DNA from: Vibrio sp. VB16
GTDB taxonomy: Bacteria; Pseudomonadota; Gammaproteobacteria; Enterobacterales; Vibrionaceae
Length of the DNA: 64,000 bases
NCBI RefSeq assembly: GCF_015594925.2
Contig: NZ_CP087590.1
Coordinates: forward strand, 1,364,001-1,428,000
Direction: 5' to 3'
A program made the position numbers and the translations under genes. How positions within the stretch are numbered: position 1 is the stretch's first letter; every line of letters starts with the position of its first letter. This document shows positions 9,771 to 17,368 of this stretch, one piece after another. The notes under the pieces are model-generated. The model worked only from the letters and a program-made list of their open reading frames with translations. It was not told the origin of the DNA and did not search any database.

Positions 9771-10613
9771 TTAACAGTGGCTTAAGCCATCGACAACGTT
9801 CTCATATTGAAACTGAAAACCTAACTGGACAATTTTCTCTGCACTGATTCTTTTTGCAGGTATGTTGTTCAATTCTGGCATCTGCGATTCCTCGTCGCTG
9901 TTCAGTATTGCCTGATTGTAAAATTCGTATTTTGTCACCGTATTAGGCGATGTAACATTAACGACTTGATTGGTGATATTGCTTAAGCTAAATATCACTG
10001 CATTGATGACGTCTTCTAAGTGCACCATATTAACGGGTGCGACGTTACTAATACTGGTCATTTTACTGACAAAGCGGGCGGGATGACGGTTTGGACCGAA
10101 TAATCCCGAGCATCGCAATATCACATAATCGATCCCTGAATCGATCAGCGATTGCTCGGCAATCAACATGGTGCGTGCATTTTCAGAGAATAGGTCATTA
10201 TTTTCTGCTAAAGACAAACAGGCGTCATGTTCAAACATCGTTTGGTTAGCATTAGAGTAAGCCGATGTGGAGCTGATCATAACGATTTTCTTCACTCCGG
10301 CTTTTAACGCGCTATTAACCAGGGCCTGCCATTGATTGGCATACGCTTTTCCTTGACCTTTTTTGAACCCAGGAGGGAAGGCGCCGACAAGGGTTTGCAC
10401 ATTACGAGATTGCAATTGGTTTATGACTAGTGGGTTTGCTACCGAGTGTTCTGAATCTAGGTTCAGCGCAAAGCAAGGAAGGGATAATTTTTCCAATTCT
10501 TCGAGCCTTTCTGATGTAGTCCTTGTGCCGAAAACGGATTGTCCTTCAGAATGTAGACGTTGTGTTAGCGGAAGGCCAAGCCAACCTGCTCCAACGATAG
10601 CAATGTTAGTCAT
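9771..10613 (-). CDS. NAD(P)-binding epimerase-like protein (YeeZ type)
   Basis: The N-terminus MTNIAIVGAGWLGLPL is a Rossmann dinucleotide-binding loop (GAGWLG, residues 8-13). The rest follows an extended-SDR-like layout: a VMISSTSAYS strand with the serine region near 115-120, and a YVILRCSGLFGPNRHP segment near 165-180. At 280 residues it matches E. coli YeeZ and its relatives, whose substrate is unknown. The usual SDR Tyr-x-x-x-Lys pair is not clearly present after the serine (the sequence runs TSAYSNANQTMFEHD), as is common in this branch. The gene ends opposite the M3 peptidase. The TIGR02647 gene starts upstream on the same strand with 13 bases between them, so the two are probably co-transcribed. 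Confidence 0.8.
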   Translation of the reverse strand: MTNIAIVGAGWLGLPLTQRLHSEGQSVFGTRTTSERLEELEKLSLPCFALNLDSEHSVANPLVINQLQSRNVQTLVGAFPPGFKKGQGKAYANQWQALVNSALKAGVKKIVMISSTSAYSNANQTMFEHDACLSLAENNDLFSENARTMLIAEQSLIDSGIDYVILRCSGLFGPNRHPARFVSKMTSISNVAPVNMVHLEDVINAVIFSLSNITNQVVNVTSPNTVTKYEFYNQAILNSDEESQMPELNNIPAKRISAEKIVQLGFQFQYENVVDGLSHC

Positions 10614-10626
10614 TAACTGCTCTCAA

Positions 10627-10860
10627 TTACACAGAAAGGATGCGCAATACTTTGTCAGCATGCTCAGCCACTTCAATACCTTCATTCGTCAAATAACCAC
10701 CATCTGACATGGTACATAGATTTTTTGCATATAAACGTTTCACTGCCGCTTGTAGTTCTTCTGATGCGTCATTGTGAACTTTGATCCCCTTTGCTGCGCT
10801 GCTTATATCGAACTGAAGAAGTAGATTAAGTTCGGTGATGTTTTCTTCTGTATATTTCAT
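10627..10860 (-). CDS. TIGR02647 family small protein
   Basis: This 77-residue protein has the pattern of the TIGR02647 family: LLLQFDISSAAKGIKVH near the start, then EELQAAVKRLYAKNL and a closing DGGYLTNEGIEVAEHADKVLRILS. The second half resembles a small winged-helix fold, and members are sometimes annotated as putative DNA-binding proteins. No function is established. It has no signal peptide or membrane segment. It is the first gene of a likely two-gene unit with the epimerase-like gene downstream. Its promoter should lie just above 10861. Confidence 0.8.
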   Translation of the reverse strand: MKYTEENITELNLLLQFDISSAAKGIKVHNDASEELQAAVKRLYAKNLCTMSDGGYLTNEGIEVAEHADKVLRILSV

Positions 10861-10961
10861 GTTTAATTCCTTAACAATTTATCTTATCTGCCACCAACAT
10901 TAAATTGCATTGCGCTTGGGAACAAGAATCCGTGCAAAAAACTGTTAGCTATGATGGAAAT

Positions 10962-11174
10962 GGTTAGTTTTAGAGCAATATACAGCGTTATTGTAGGGAA
11001 AGCACTTGCCTTAGGATATAGCTAAAAACAATAAAAAACATCACCTTTATAGCGTGAAGGAAGTGACAAGAAAAATAAGTGTAATGAAGCTTTAACTTGG
11101 TTTAAAAAGTGAGCGAAATAATAGAAATATCTACGTTTTATCTGCAAGGCCAGCATGAGAATGCTGGCTTTTTT
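10962..11174 (+). ncRNA. Possible small RNA gene ending in an intrinsic terminator
   Basis: A textbook plus-strand terminator at 11149-11174 has no plus-strand protein gene in front of it: the nearest plus gene ends at 9646, and the genes on both sides are on the minus strand. A TATGAT hexamer at 10950-10955 could be its -10 box, but the -35 position is poor. The proposed 5' end is therefore a guess. I do not recognise it as Qrr, Spot 42, RyhB, CsrB or GcvB. The terminator is observed; the RNA is inferred. Confidence 0.3.
11149..11174 (+). terminator. Strong intrinsic terminator without an upstream gene
   Basis: GCCAGCAT (11149-11156), loop GAGA, ATGCTGGC (11161-11168) and six T residues form a textbook plus-strand terminator. 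On the minus strand the hairpin is not followed by T residues, so it does not serve fetB. Confidence 0.85.
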
Positions 11175-11225
11175 ATGTCAAATGGGTATAAAAAAATGAC
11201 CAATAGAACTCAATCATACAAGTGT

Positions 11226-11248
11226 TTATCCACAATATCTGTGGATAA
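11226..11248. promoter_or_regulatory. Inverted pair of consensus DnaA boxes
   Basis: TTATCCACA at 11226-11234 and its exact reverse complement TGTGGATAA at 11240-11248 are separated by 5 bases. TTATCCACA is the high-affinity DnaA box sequence. The site lies just past the fetB stop codon and is nested in a wider AGTGTTT/AAACACT repeat. A plain hairpin at the 3' end of fetB is the alternative, though there is no T-run. Confidence 0.5.
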
Positions 11249-11296
11249 AATGTGAAACACTAATGAGAGTGAGCTTTTCATAAGCGCAAGCTATTT

Positions 11297-12118
11297 TTAA
11301 AGAAATTTTACCCTCACTCTACCTTCTTTAGTAAGGGTCTTTTTTAAGCTCAATTGAAGCGTAATTGTTACTGAAATGGACATCATGACAAAGATAGCGA
11401 TCAAAATTATCATCTGGTATTTGATGGCAATCATTGGGCTAGTACCGCCTAATATTTGCCCTGTCATCATCCCTGGTAGTGTAACTACCCCTGTTGTTGC
11501 CATAGAGGCAAGGATTGGTGCTAGGGATTTTTGCATCGCGACACGAACAAAAGGAATAGATGCGTACTGTGGTGAGGCACCTAAAGAGATAGCCGCTTCG
11601 TATTCAGATTTACGTTGTTCAAACGAGTCATACAGATTTTGCAGTGCGACGATATTCCCACTCAAACTATTGCCAAGTAGCATTCCAGACAGAGGAATAA
11701 TGTATTGGGCACTATATAAAGGGGTCGGTTGAATGACGAAGAAAGTTAGAATGAGAAGTAGGGGAGTAAGCCCTATCAATAAACCCGTTAAAACCGGTAT
11801 AAATAACAGCTTTGCGGGCAGTTTGGCTTTAGCGATTATCGTTTTACTTCCGACAACGACCATGACGCCTAACCATAATAAATTGAGCAATAGGTTGTTG
11901 GTCTGAAAAACGAATTCCAAATAGATGCCTACTAATACAAGTTGGACGGCCATTCTAATGGTGGCGGACACCATATCCTTCATCAGTTCCAGTTGATATC
12001 GATAATTAATATACAAAGGAACAAGAAGCACAAGAGAGAAGAGCGAAAGCTGTATCCAAGAAATATCTAAGGCTGTCTGCATGATTGTTTTTATCAAATA
12101 GGAGGTAATGATTAGCAT
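11297..12118 (-). CDS. fetB: FetB-like ABC permease (UPF0014)
   Basis: This 273-residue integral membrane protein has about seven hydrophobic segments. It shows the UPF0014 pattern: RMAVQLVLVGIYL near residue 56, a GSKTIIAKAK loop, LSGMLLGNSLSG near 145, EAAISLGASP and the TTGVVTLPGMMTGQILGG loop near 210-227. FetB is the permease of the FetAB system, which in E. coli promotes iron export and oxidative stress resistance. Its ATPase FetA normally lies just upstream, but none is present between here and torE. Either FetA is encoded elsewhere or the system is reduced. The start is uncertain: the ATG at 12082 (MQTALDISW) is a reasonable alternative to 12118, and neither has a strong ribosome site. 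Confidence 0.85.
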   Translation of the reverse strand: MLIITSYLIKTIMQTALDISWIQLSLFSLVLLVPLYINYRYQLELMKDMVSATIRMAVQLVLVGIYLEFVFQTNNLLLNLLWLGVMVVVGSKTIIAKAKLPAKLLFIPVLTGLLIGLTPLLLILTFFVIQPTPLYSAQYIIPLSGMLLGNSLSGNIVALQNLYDSFEQRKSEYEAAISLGASPQYASIPFVRVAMQKSLAPILASMATTGVVTLPGMMTGQILGGTSPMIAIKYQMIILIAIFVMMSISVTITLQLSLKKTLTKEGRVRVKFL

Positions 12119-12534
12119 ACCGCATTTTGAAATGAACGGTGATTATTTACTGTGTACTCTTGAAGTGACTTTACAAATTGATAACATTTCCGGCGTCAAA
12201 ATAAGTGGGGTCAGACCTTTATATTACCGCCAATATCTGTCGAGTTTAGGCAAAAACCACTAAAAAATGATGATTTTTCACTCGAGTTAACCTCTTTTTA
12301 TCACAAAATAAACCAGTATTATTTTTACATATCCGTTTACATCTATTCACATAAAATATTAATAAAACACATCTTCGTTTCACATCAAAAAAGCCGTGAA
12401 TAACTTGGTACATAAGGCCTAAGGTTATTGAAGCAAACATTTTAATGGGATTAAAATTTACAATAACAAATGAATTGTTGTTCGATAACCTCGGACATTG
12501 ATTGGCTGATATTAGTTACATAGCGAGTAAATGT
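12119..12534. other. 416-base region upstream of torE
   Basis: AT-rich DNA between fetB and torE. It contains a string at about 12207-12228 (AGTGGGGTCAGACCTTTATA) like that often seen at the edges of IS200-like or REP-associated transposase elements, but there is no transposase frame. Further right, at 12321-12352, are direct repeats resembling TorR sites. No convincing protein gene is visible. Confidence 0.6.
12321..12352 (+). promoter_or_regulatory. Candidate TorR boxes upstream of torECA
   Basis: Three similar decamers run in direct orientation: ATTTTTACAT (12321-12330), CCGTTTACAT (12333-12342) and CTATTCACAT (12343-12352), spaced 10-12 bases apart, about one helical turn. The E. coli tor box is CTGTTCATAT, and the third repeat matches it at 8 of 10 positions. 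Direct decameric repeats about 180 bases before the first tor gene fit activation by the TorR response regulator. The regulator genes are not in the window. Confidence 0.45.
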
Positions 12535-12711
12535 ATGAAAAATGTTAACAAAAGCATGGATGGCGAAACCAGATCTCTGGAGTGGAAATCTTTTCTTATT
12601 ATATCCGTGGTTCTGTTTCCTGTTTTAAGCGTTGCCTTAGTCGGCGGTTACGGATTTTTAATTTGGTTTATGCAAGTCTTTTTCATGGGGCCTCCGGGCA
12701 TTCACGGTTAA
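12535..12711 (+). CDS. torE: TorE/NapE-family small membrane protein
   Basis: This 58-residue protein has a charged N-terminus, the stretch SLEWKSFLII at residues 16-25, one membrane helix (about 22-47) and the ending FFMGPPGIHG. This is the TorE/NapE family, single-helix proteins encoded first in many tor and nap operons; their role is not well defined. I use the ATG at 12535 (MKNVNKSMDG). An in-frame TTG at 12502 is not preferred. The ATG at 12556 is a possible shorter start. The gene lies 42 bases before torC on the same strand, so torE, torC and torA form one operon. Confidence 0.8.
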   Translation: MKNVNKSMDGETRSLEWKSFLIISVVLFPVLSVALVGGYGFLIWFMQVFFMGPPGIHG

Positions 12712-12753
12712 TACTTTTCTCCTTTTAAACACTCAATTTTTAGAGAACCAAAT

Positions 12754-13938
12754 ATGATTGCCTTAATTAAAAAACTTTGGACAACCATGACGCGACCAGC
12801 GTTGCATATTAGCTTGGGCGTATTAACGCTAGGTGGCTTTATCGCCGGCGTGATTTTTTGGGGTGGTTTCAATACTGCTCTAGAAGCAACCAATACTGAA
12901 GAGTTCTGCATCAGTTGCCACACGATGGAGGAAAATGTGTACAAGGAGCTTCAAGAAACCGTTCACTGGAAAAATAACTCTGGTGTACGTGCTACCTGCC
13001 CAGATTGCCATGTTCCTCACGAGTGGACAGATAAGATTGCGCGCAAAATGCAGGCGTCTAAAGAAGTATTCGCTCAGGTATTTGGTAATTATGACGAGCC
13101 TGGCGTATTTGAAGAGCGTCGAAAAGCACTGGCACAGCACGAATGGGACAGATTCTCAGCAAATGGCTCTCTAGAGTGTAAAAACTGCCATAACTATGAC
13201 TCGATGGATTTTGACTCAATGTCCCCGGCTGCGCAAACACAGATGAAATTAGCGGCAGAAAAAGATCAAAGTTGTATTGATTGTCATAAAGGTATTGCAC
13301 ATAAATTGCCAGAAGGAATGAACGGCGCAGGCGATATGATGGAAGCGTTGGAAGAAATCGCAACTGAGACCAACTATGACATTGGTCAAAGTATCACCAC
13401 GTTAAGATATTTGGCGCTTTTTGAAGATTCGGCAATGACCGTTGATGCAGGAAAAATCATGCCCGCATCGAGCGCTACTATCATCGGCCAAGAAGGTGAT
13501 GCGATTCAAATTCAATTAGAAGGTTGGCGTAAAGCTCGTGGATTTGCGCGTGTAATCCAAGAAGAATTTGGTATGAATATTGGTGTTGCTTCATTAACGA
13601 AAGCAGCGGCAAAAAATAAGAAAATTATTAAGAAACACGAAAAGAAAGTGGATGAGTTAACGGGCCTGCCTTGGCAACGAGTCACGGCAAAACTCTGGAT
13701 GAAGAAAGAAACCGCAATCAATAGCATTGATCCAATTTGGGAAAAAGCCAAAGTCGCGTATCAATCAAACTGCTCTACTTGTCATTCACAACCAGAAGAG
13801 GGTCATTTCGATACGAATACTTGGCCTGGCATGTTCAACGGGATGCTGGCATTCGTAAATTTCGATACGGATACCGAAGCCCTCATCTTAAAATATTTAC
13901 AAAAACACTCTTCAGATTTCTCTGAAGATAGCCATTAA
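12754..13938 (+). CDS. torC: Pentahaem c-type cytochrome TorC
   Basis: TorC carries electrons from the menaquinol pool to the periplasmic TMAO reductase. The 394-residue protein has an N-terminal membrane anchor (about residues 18-36). Five CxxCH haem sites follow: CISCH 52-56, CPDCH 82-86, CKNCH 142-146, CIDCH 174-178 and CSTCH 340-344. The first four form the NapC/NirT-like tetrahaem domain and the fifth lies in the C-terminal monohaem domain. That extra domain distinguishes TorC from NapC and, in E. coli, has a role in TorS signalling. Length and haem layout match E. coli TorC (390 residues). It lies between torE and torA, 18 bases before the latter. Confidence 0.97.
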   Translation: MIALIKKLWTTMTRPALHISLGVLTLGGFIAGVIFWGGFNTALEATNTEEFCISCHTMEENVYKELQETVHWKNNSGVRATCPDCHVPHEWTDKIARKMQASKEVFAQVFGNYDEPGVFEERRKALAQHEWDRFSANGSLECKNCHNYDSMDFDSMSPAAQTQMKLAAEKDQSCIDCHKGIAHKLPEGMNGAGDMMEALEEIATETNYDIGQSITTLRYLALFEDSAMTVDAGKIMPASSATIIGQEGDAIQIQLEGWRKARGFARVIQEEFGMNIGVASLTKAAAKNKKIIKKHEKKVDELTGLPWQRVTAKLWMKKETAINSIDPIWEKAKVAYQSNCSTCHSQPEEGHFDTNTWPGMFNGMLAFVNFDTDTEALILKYLQKHSSDFSEDSH

Positions 13939-13956
13939 GCTTTAAGGAGTAACCCT

Positions 13957-16419
13957 ATGACTATAACAAGAAGAAGCTTTCTTAAGGGTGCAGCAGCAAC
14001 GAGCGCTGTATCTGTAATTGGTCCTAGTTTGTTAATGTCAGCAAAAGCAAGCGCTGCGGATGCTGGTACATGGAAAACAACTGGGTCACACTGGGGTGCA
14101 TTTCGCGCGCTAGTACAAGACGGTAAAGTGCAGGAGATCAAGCCACTTGAGCTAGACAAGCACCCAACCGAAATGCTCAACGGCATAAAAGGGATCATTT
14201 ATAGCCCTTCACGTGTACGTTACCCAATGATACGTTTAGATTGGCTTAAGAAACACAAATATGCAGCCGACACACGTGGTAACAACCGTTTTGTTCGTGT
14301 TAGCTGGGATGAGGCTATCGACCACTTCTACAATGAGTTAGAACGCGTTCAGAAAGACTACGGTCCTTGGGCTCTTCATGCTGGTCAAACTGGCTGGCGT
14401 CAAACTGGTCAGGTTCACTCTTCTGGTAACCACATGCAACGCGCGGTTGCAATGCACGGCAACTTTATTAAGAAAGTTGGTGACTACTCGACGGGTGCTG
14501 GTCAAACTATCCTACCGTATGTTTTAGGTTCAACAGAGGTGTACGCTCAAGGTACTTCTTGGTCAGAGATCTTAGAGAACAGTGACAACATTATTCTTTG
14601 GGCGAACGACCCAGTTAAAAATCTTCAAGTCGGTTGGAACTGTGAAACTCACGAATCATTTGAGTATCTCGATCAGCTGAAAGAGAAAGTAGCGAAGGGT
14701 GATATCAACCTGATATCGGTTGACCCAGTTAAGAACAAATCACAACGTTTCTTCAACAACGATCACATGTACATTCATCCGCAAACAGATGTTCCATTTA
14801 TGTTAGCGCTTGCACATACTTTGTATAAAGAAGAGTTGTACGACGAAGATTTTGTCGACACGTACTGCTTAGGCTTTGAAGAGTTCATCGCTTATGTAAA
14901 CGGTGAAACAAAAGACAAAGTAGAAAAAACGCCAGAATGGGCGGCGGAAATATGTGGTATCAGTGCAGACAAGATTCGTGAGTTCGCACGTATGCTGACA
15001 AATGGTCGCACGCAGCTTCTATTTGGTTGGTCAATCCAACGTCAGCAACACGGTGAGCAACCATATTGGATGGGCGCGGTTTTAGCGGCAATGCTTGGTC
15101 AAGTTGGTCTGCCTGGTGGTGGTGTTTCTTATGGTCACCATTACAGTTCTATTGGTGTTCCTTCAACTGAATTTGCAAGTCCGGGTAGTTTCCCTCGTAA
15201 CCCAGAACAAGGCACTAAGCCTAAATGGGATAATAACGATTTTAACGGCTACAGCAATGTCATTCCGGTGGCTCGTTGGATTGATTGCTTAACCGATCCG
15301 GGTAAAGAGATTCGCCACAACGGTAATACGGTTAAACTGCCGGGTTACAAGATGATGGTTATCTCAGGTTGCAACCCATGGCATCACCATCAAGACCGAA
15401 ACAATATGAAGAAAGCGTTCCAAAATCTTCAAACGGTTGTAACGGTAGATTTTGCGTGGACAGCAAGTTGTCGTTTCTCCGATATCGTTCTTCCCGCTTG
15501 TACTCAATGGGAACGTAATGATTTAGATGGATACGGTTCATATTCTAAGCGTGGATTAGTCGCCATGCATAAATTGGTTGAACCACTGTTCGAATCGAAG
15601 TCTGATTTCGATATCATGACAGAGCTGACCAAACGCTTTGGCCGTGATAAAGAATATACTCGCGGCATGAATGAGATGCAGTGGGTGCAACATCTATATA
15701 GCGAATGTCGTAAGGCGAATACGGGTAAATTTGAGCTGCCTGAATTTGATGCGTTCTGGGAAAAAGGGTATTTCGACGCGGGCAAAGGCAAACCTTGGGT
15801 TCGCCATGCTGCATTCCGTGATGACCCCGAAACCAATGCATTAGGTACACCTTCCGGTTTCTTAGAAATTTCTAGCCGTAAGATTGGTCGTTTTGGGTAT
15901 GAAGAGTGTCAAGAACACCCGATGTGGTTCGAGAAAAGTGAACGTTCACATGGTGGTCCGGGATCAGATAAACATCCGTACTGGCTACAGTCTTGTCACC
16001 CTGATAAACGTCTTCACTCGCAAATGTGTGAGTCAGAAGAGATAAGATCAACCTACGCAGTAAATGGTCGAGAGCCAATCTACCTTAACCCTGAAGATGC
16101 AAAAGCTAAAGGCATCAAAGACGGTGATATGGTAAGGGTATTTAACGACCGTGGTCAGCTTCTTGCTGGTGCTGTGTTGATGGACTCTTATGCTCAAGGC
16201 GTGGTTCGTATCGAAGAGGGAGCATGGTATGGTCCTGCTAACGAAAAGGTGGGTTCTATCGATACCTATGGCGATCCAAATACGTTGACTCAGGATATTC
16301 CTGCATCAGAATTATCTCAAGCGACGTCAGCGAACACATGTTTGGTTGATTTCGAGAAATTTGTCGGTGAGTTACCGCCTGTAACTTCGTTTGGTGGTCC
16401 AATCGAGATGAAAGCGTAA
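13957..16419 (+). CDS. torA: Trimethylamine-N-oxide reductase, molybdenum catalytic subunit
   Basis: TorA is the periplasmic molybdoenzyme that reduces TMAO to trimethylamine as a terminal respiratory acceptor. The N-terminus ITRRSFLKG is a twin-arginine export signal with a hydrophobic stretch and AKASAA cleavage region near residue 32. The mature protein belongs to the DMSO reductase family. Ser178 in GDYSTGAGQ is the expected molybdenum ligand, and no N-terminal iron-sulfur cysteine cluster is present, as usual for TorA. The length of 820 is close to the E. coli value (848). AAGGAG lies before the ATG. A terminator follows at 16451, and torD, the dedicated chaperone that normally follows torA, is absent here. 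Confidence 0.97.
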   Translation: MTITRRSFLKGAAATSAVSVIGPSLLMSAKASAADAGTWKTTGSHWGAFRALVQDGKVQEIKPLELDKHPTEMLNGIKGIIYSPSRVRYPMIRLDWLKKHKYAADTRGNNRFVRVSWDEAIDHFYNELERVQKDYGPWALHAGQTGWRQTGQVHSSGNHMQRAVAMHGNFIKKVGDYSTGAGQTILPYVLGSTEVYAQGTSWSEILENSDNIILWANDPVKNLQVGWNCETHESFEYLDQLKEKVAKGDINLISVDPVKNKSQRFFNNDHMYIHPQTDVPFMLALAHTLYKEELYDEDFVDTYCLGFEEFIAYVNGETKDKVEKTPEWAAEICGISADKIREFARMLTNGRTQLLFGWSIQRQQHGEQPYWMGAVLAAMLGQVGLPGGGVSYGHHYSSIGVPSTEFASPGSFPRNPEQGTKPKWDNNDFNGYSNVIPVARWIDCLTDPGKEIRHNGNTVKLPGYKMMVISGCNPWHHHQDRNNMKKAFQNLQTVVTVDFAWTASCRFSDIVLPACTQWERNDLDGYGSYSKRGLVAMHKLVEPLFESKSDFDIMTELTKRFGRDKEYTRGMNEMQWVQHLYSECRKANTGKFELPEFDAFWEKGYFDAGKGKPWVRHAAFRDDPETNALGTPSGFLEISSRKIGRFGYEECQEHPMWFEKSERSHGGPGSDKHPYWLQSCHPDKRLHSQMCESEEIRSTYAVNGREPIYLNPEDAKAKGIKDGDMVRVFNDRGQLLAGAVLMDSYAQGVVRIEEGAWYGPANEKVGSIDTYGDPNTLTQDIPASELSQATSANTCLVDFEKFVGELPPVTSFGGPIEMKA

Positions 16420-16450
16420 GTAAGTCATTCATTGCTTAGGTAACATATAA

Positions 16451-16482
16451 ATACCGACCTTTTATAGGTCGGTATTTTTTTA
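16451..16482 (+). terminator. Terminator of the torECA operon
   Basis: ATACCGACC (16451-16459) pairs with GGTCGGTAT (16467-16475) and is followed by a run of T residues. It ends the operon directly after torA. Confidence 0.9.
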
Positions 16483-16511
16483 GTAAATTTGTGGTTCCAT
16501 AATCAAAGCGT

Positions 16512-17129
16512 TTATTGATTGATATAGGCTTTAAAGCGCGCCTTGGTTTCCGGTGTCGCTTTGTCATACCAAAAATGGAGCATCTCTTCTGCAGTGTTCG
16601 CGCTCGATGTGTGGTTAGTCACTGAAGCATTATTCTTCGAAATCGAAGCTGGTCCACCTGAAGCGTTGTAATCTTGTGTCTCCTTTACGTAGTTTCGACC
16701 TATCTGCATGCCATCAATTCGCAGGTTGTCCTCAGTTTTTTTAATCGCTTGTTGGTTCTCGGTATCGACAAGAGCCCAGGTGATACCATCGATGTTTTTT
16801 TCTGCTTCTGTGGCACTTCTGAATTCCGGGAACAGGAAGGTGAGTTTGGCATCTTGTGCGGTAAATTTTGCGATAATAACCGGTGTATCAACGCGCGTAT
16901 AGTTGTCACCTCGGGTATAAGTATAACTGTATCTAAAGGCAATTTGATTTTCCCCGCTAGGCAGTATCGTTGTTTGTTTGGACGAAAAGAGGCGGCTATC
17001 TACCTTTGCTTTCGCTCCATTAACAACCAAAAAATCTAGGTTCGAGTTTGCGATCAATTCAATAGTAGAAAATGCAGGTAAACTGACACAACTCATTAAC
17101 GCGGACAGAATAATGGCTATATGCTTCAT
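16512..17129 (-). CDS. UPF0319/DUF2057 family exported protein
   Basis: The N-terminus (MKHIAIILSALMSCVSLPAFS) is a Sec signal peptide with cleavage expected after PAFS. The mature part fits the DUF2057 family (E. coli YccT and Vibrio UPF0319 proteins): an early FLVVNGAKAKVDSRLF motif, then LPSGENQIAFRYS and FPEFRSATEAEKNI. The 205-residue length is typical. YccT has been linked to curli regulation in enterics, but no general function is established. It is a single gene facing torA, with ppaC divergent on its other side. Confidence 0.85.
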   Translation of the reverse strand: MKHIAIILSALMSCVSLPAFSTIELIANSNLDFLVVNGAKAKVDSRLFSSKQTTILPSGENQIAFRYSYTYTRGDNYTRVDTPVIIAKFTAQDAKLTFLFPEFRSATEAEKNIDGITWALVDTENQQAIKKTEDNLRIDGMQIGRNYVKETQDYNASGGPASISKNNASVTNHTSSANTAEEMLHFWYDKATPETKARFKAYINQ

Positions 17130-17368
17130 TTGGTCTGTTTCCCAATGGTTTAGGGTCGATGGATTTAAACTTAATATCGTTAATAATAGTCATAATACCG
17201 TGTGCTTGTTTCACCTGAATTAGAATTTGTATAAAATGAGTAACAAGAAGTAAGAATTATTTACAATCAACCCAATGACAAATTCTAAAATTCAGGTAAA
17301 GTATTCGTCATTAAAGGAAGGTCAAATAAGACTTTAATCCTCATTTATAAACTTGTATAGGATATAAC

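Larger units (their letters stand above)
10861..11296. other. 436-base intergenic region with possible RNA gene and DnaA boxes
   Basis: No protein gene is credible here. From left to right it holds the presumed promoter side of the TIGR02647 gene, a TATGAT -10-like hexamer at 10950, an AT-rich stretch, a strong plus-strand terminator at 11149-11174, and a perfect inverted pair of TTATCCACA boxes at 11226-11248. The minus-strand fetB ends at the right edge. Confidence 0.7.

Noticed and set aside
12132..12263. 43-residue plus-strand frame ahead of tor
   Set aside because: No ribosome site, no recognisable motif, and it covers the transposon-like string; likely chance.
12246..12440. 64-residue minus-strand frame in the fetB-torE gap
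   Set aside because: It covers the proposed TorR boxes, has no ribosome site or family similarity.
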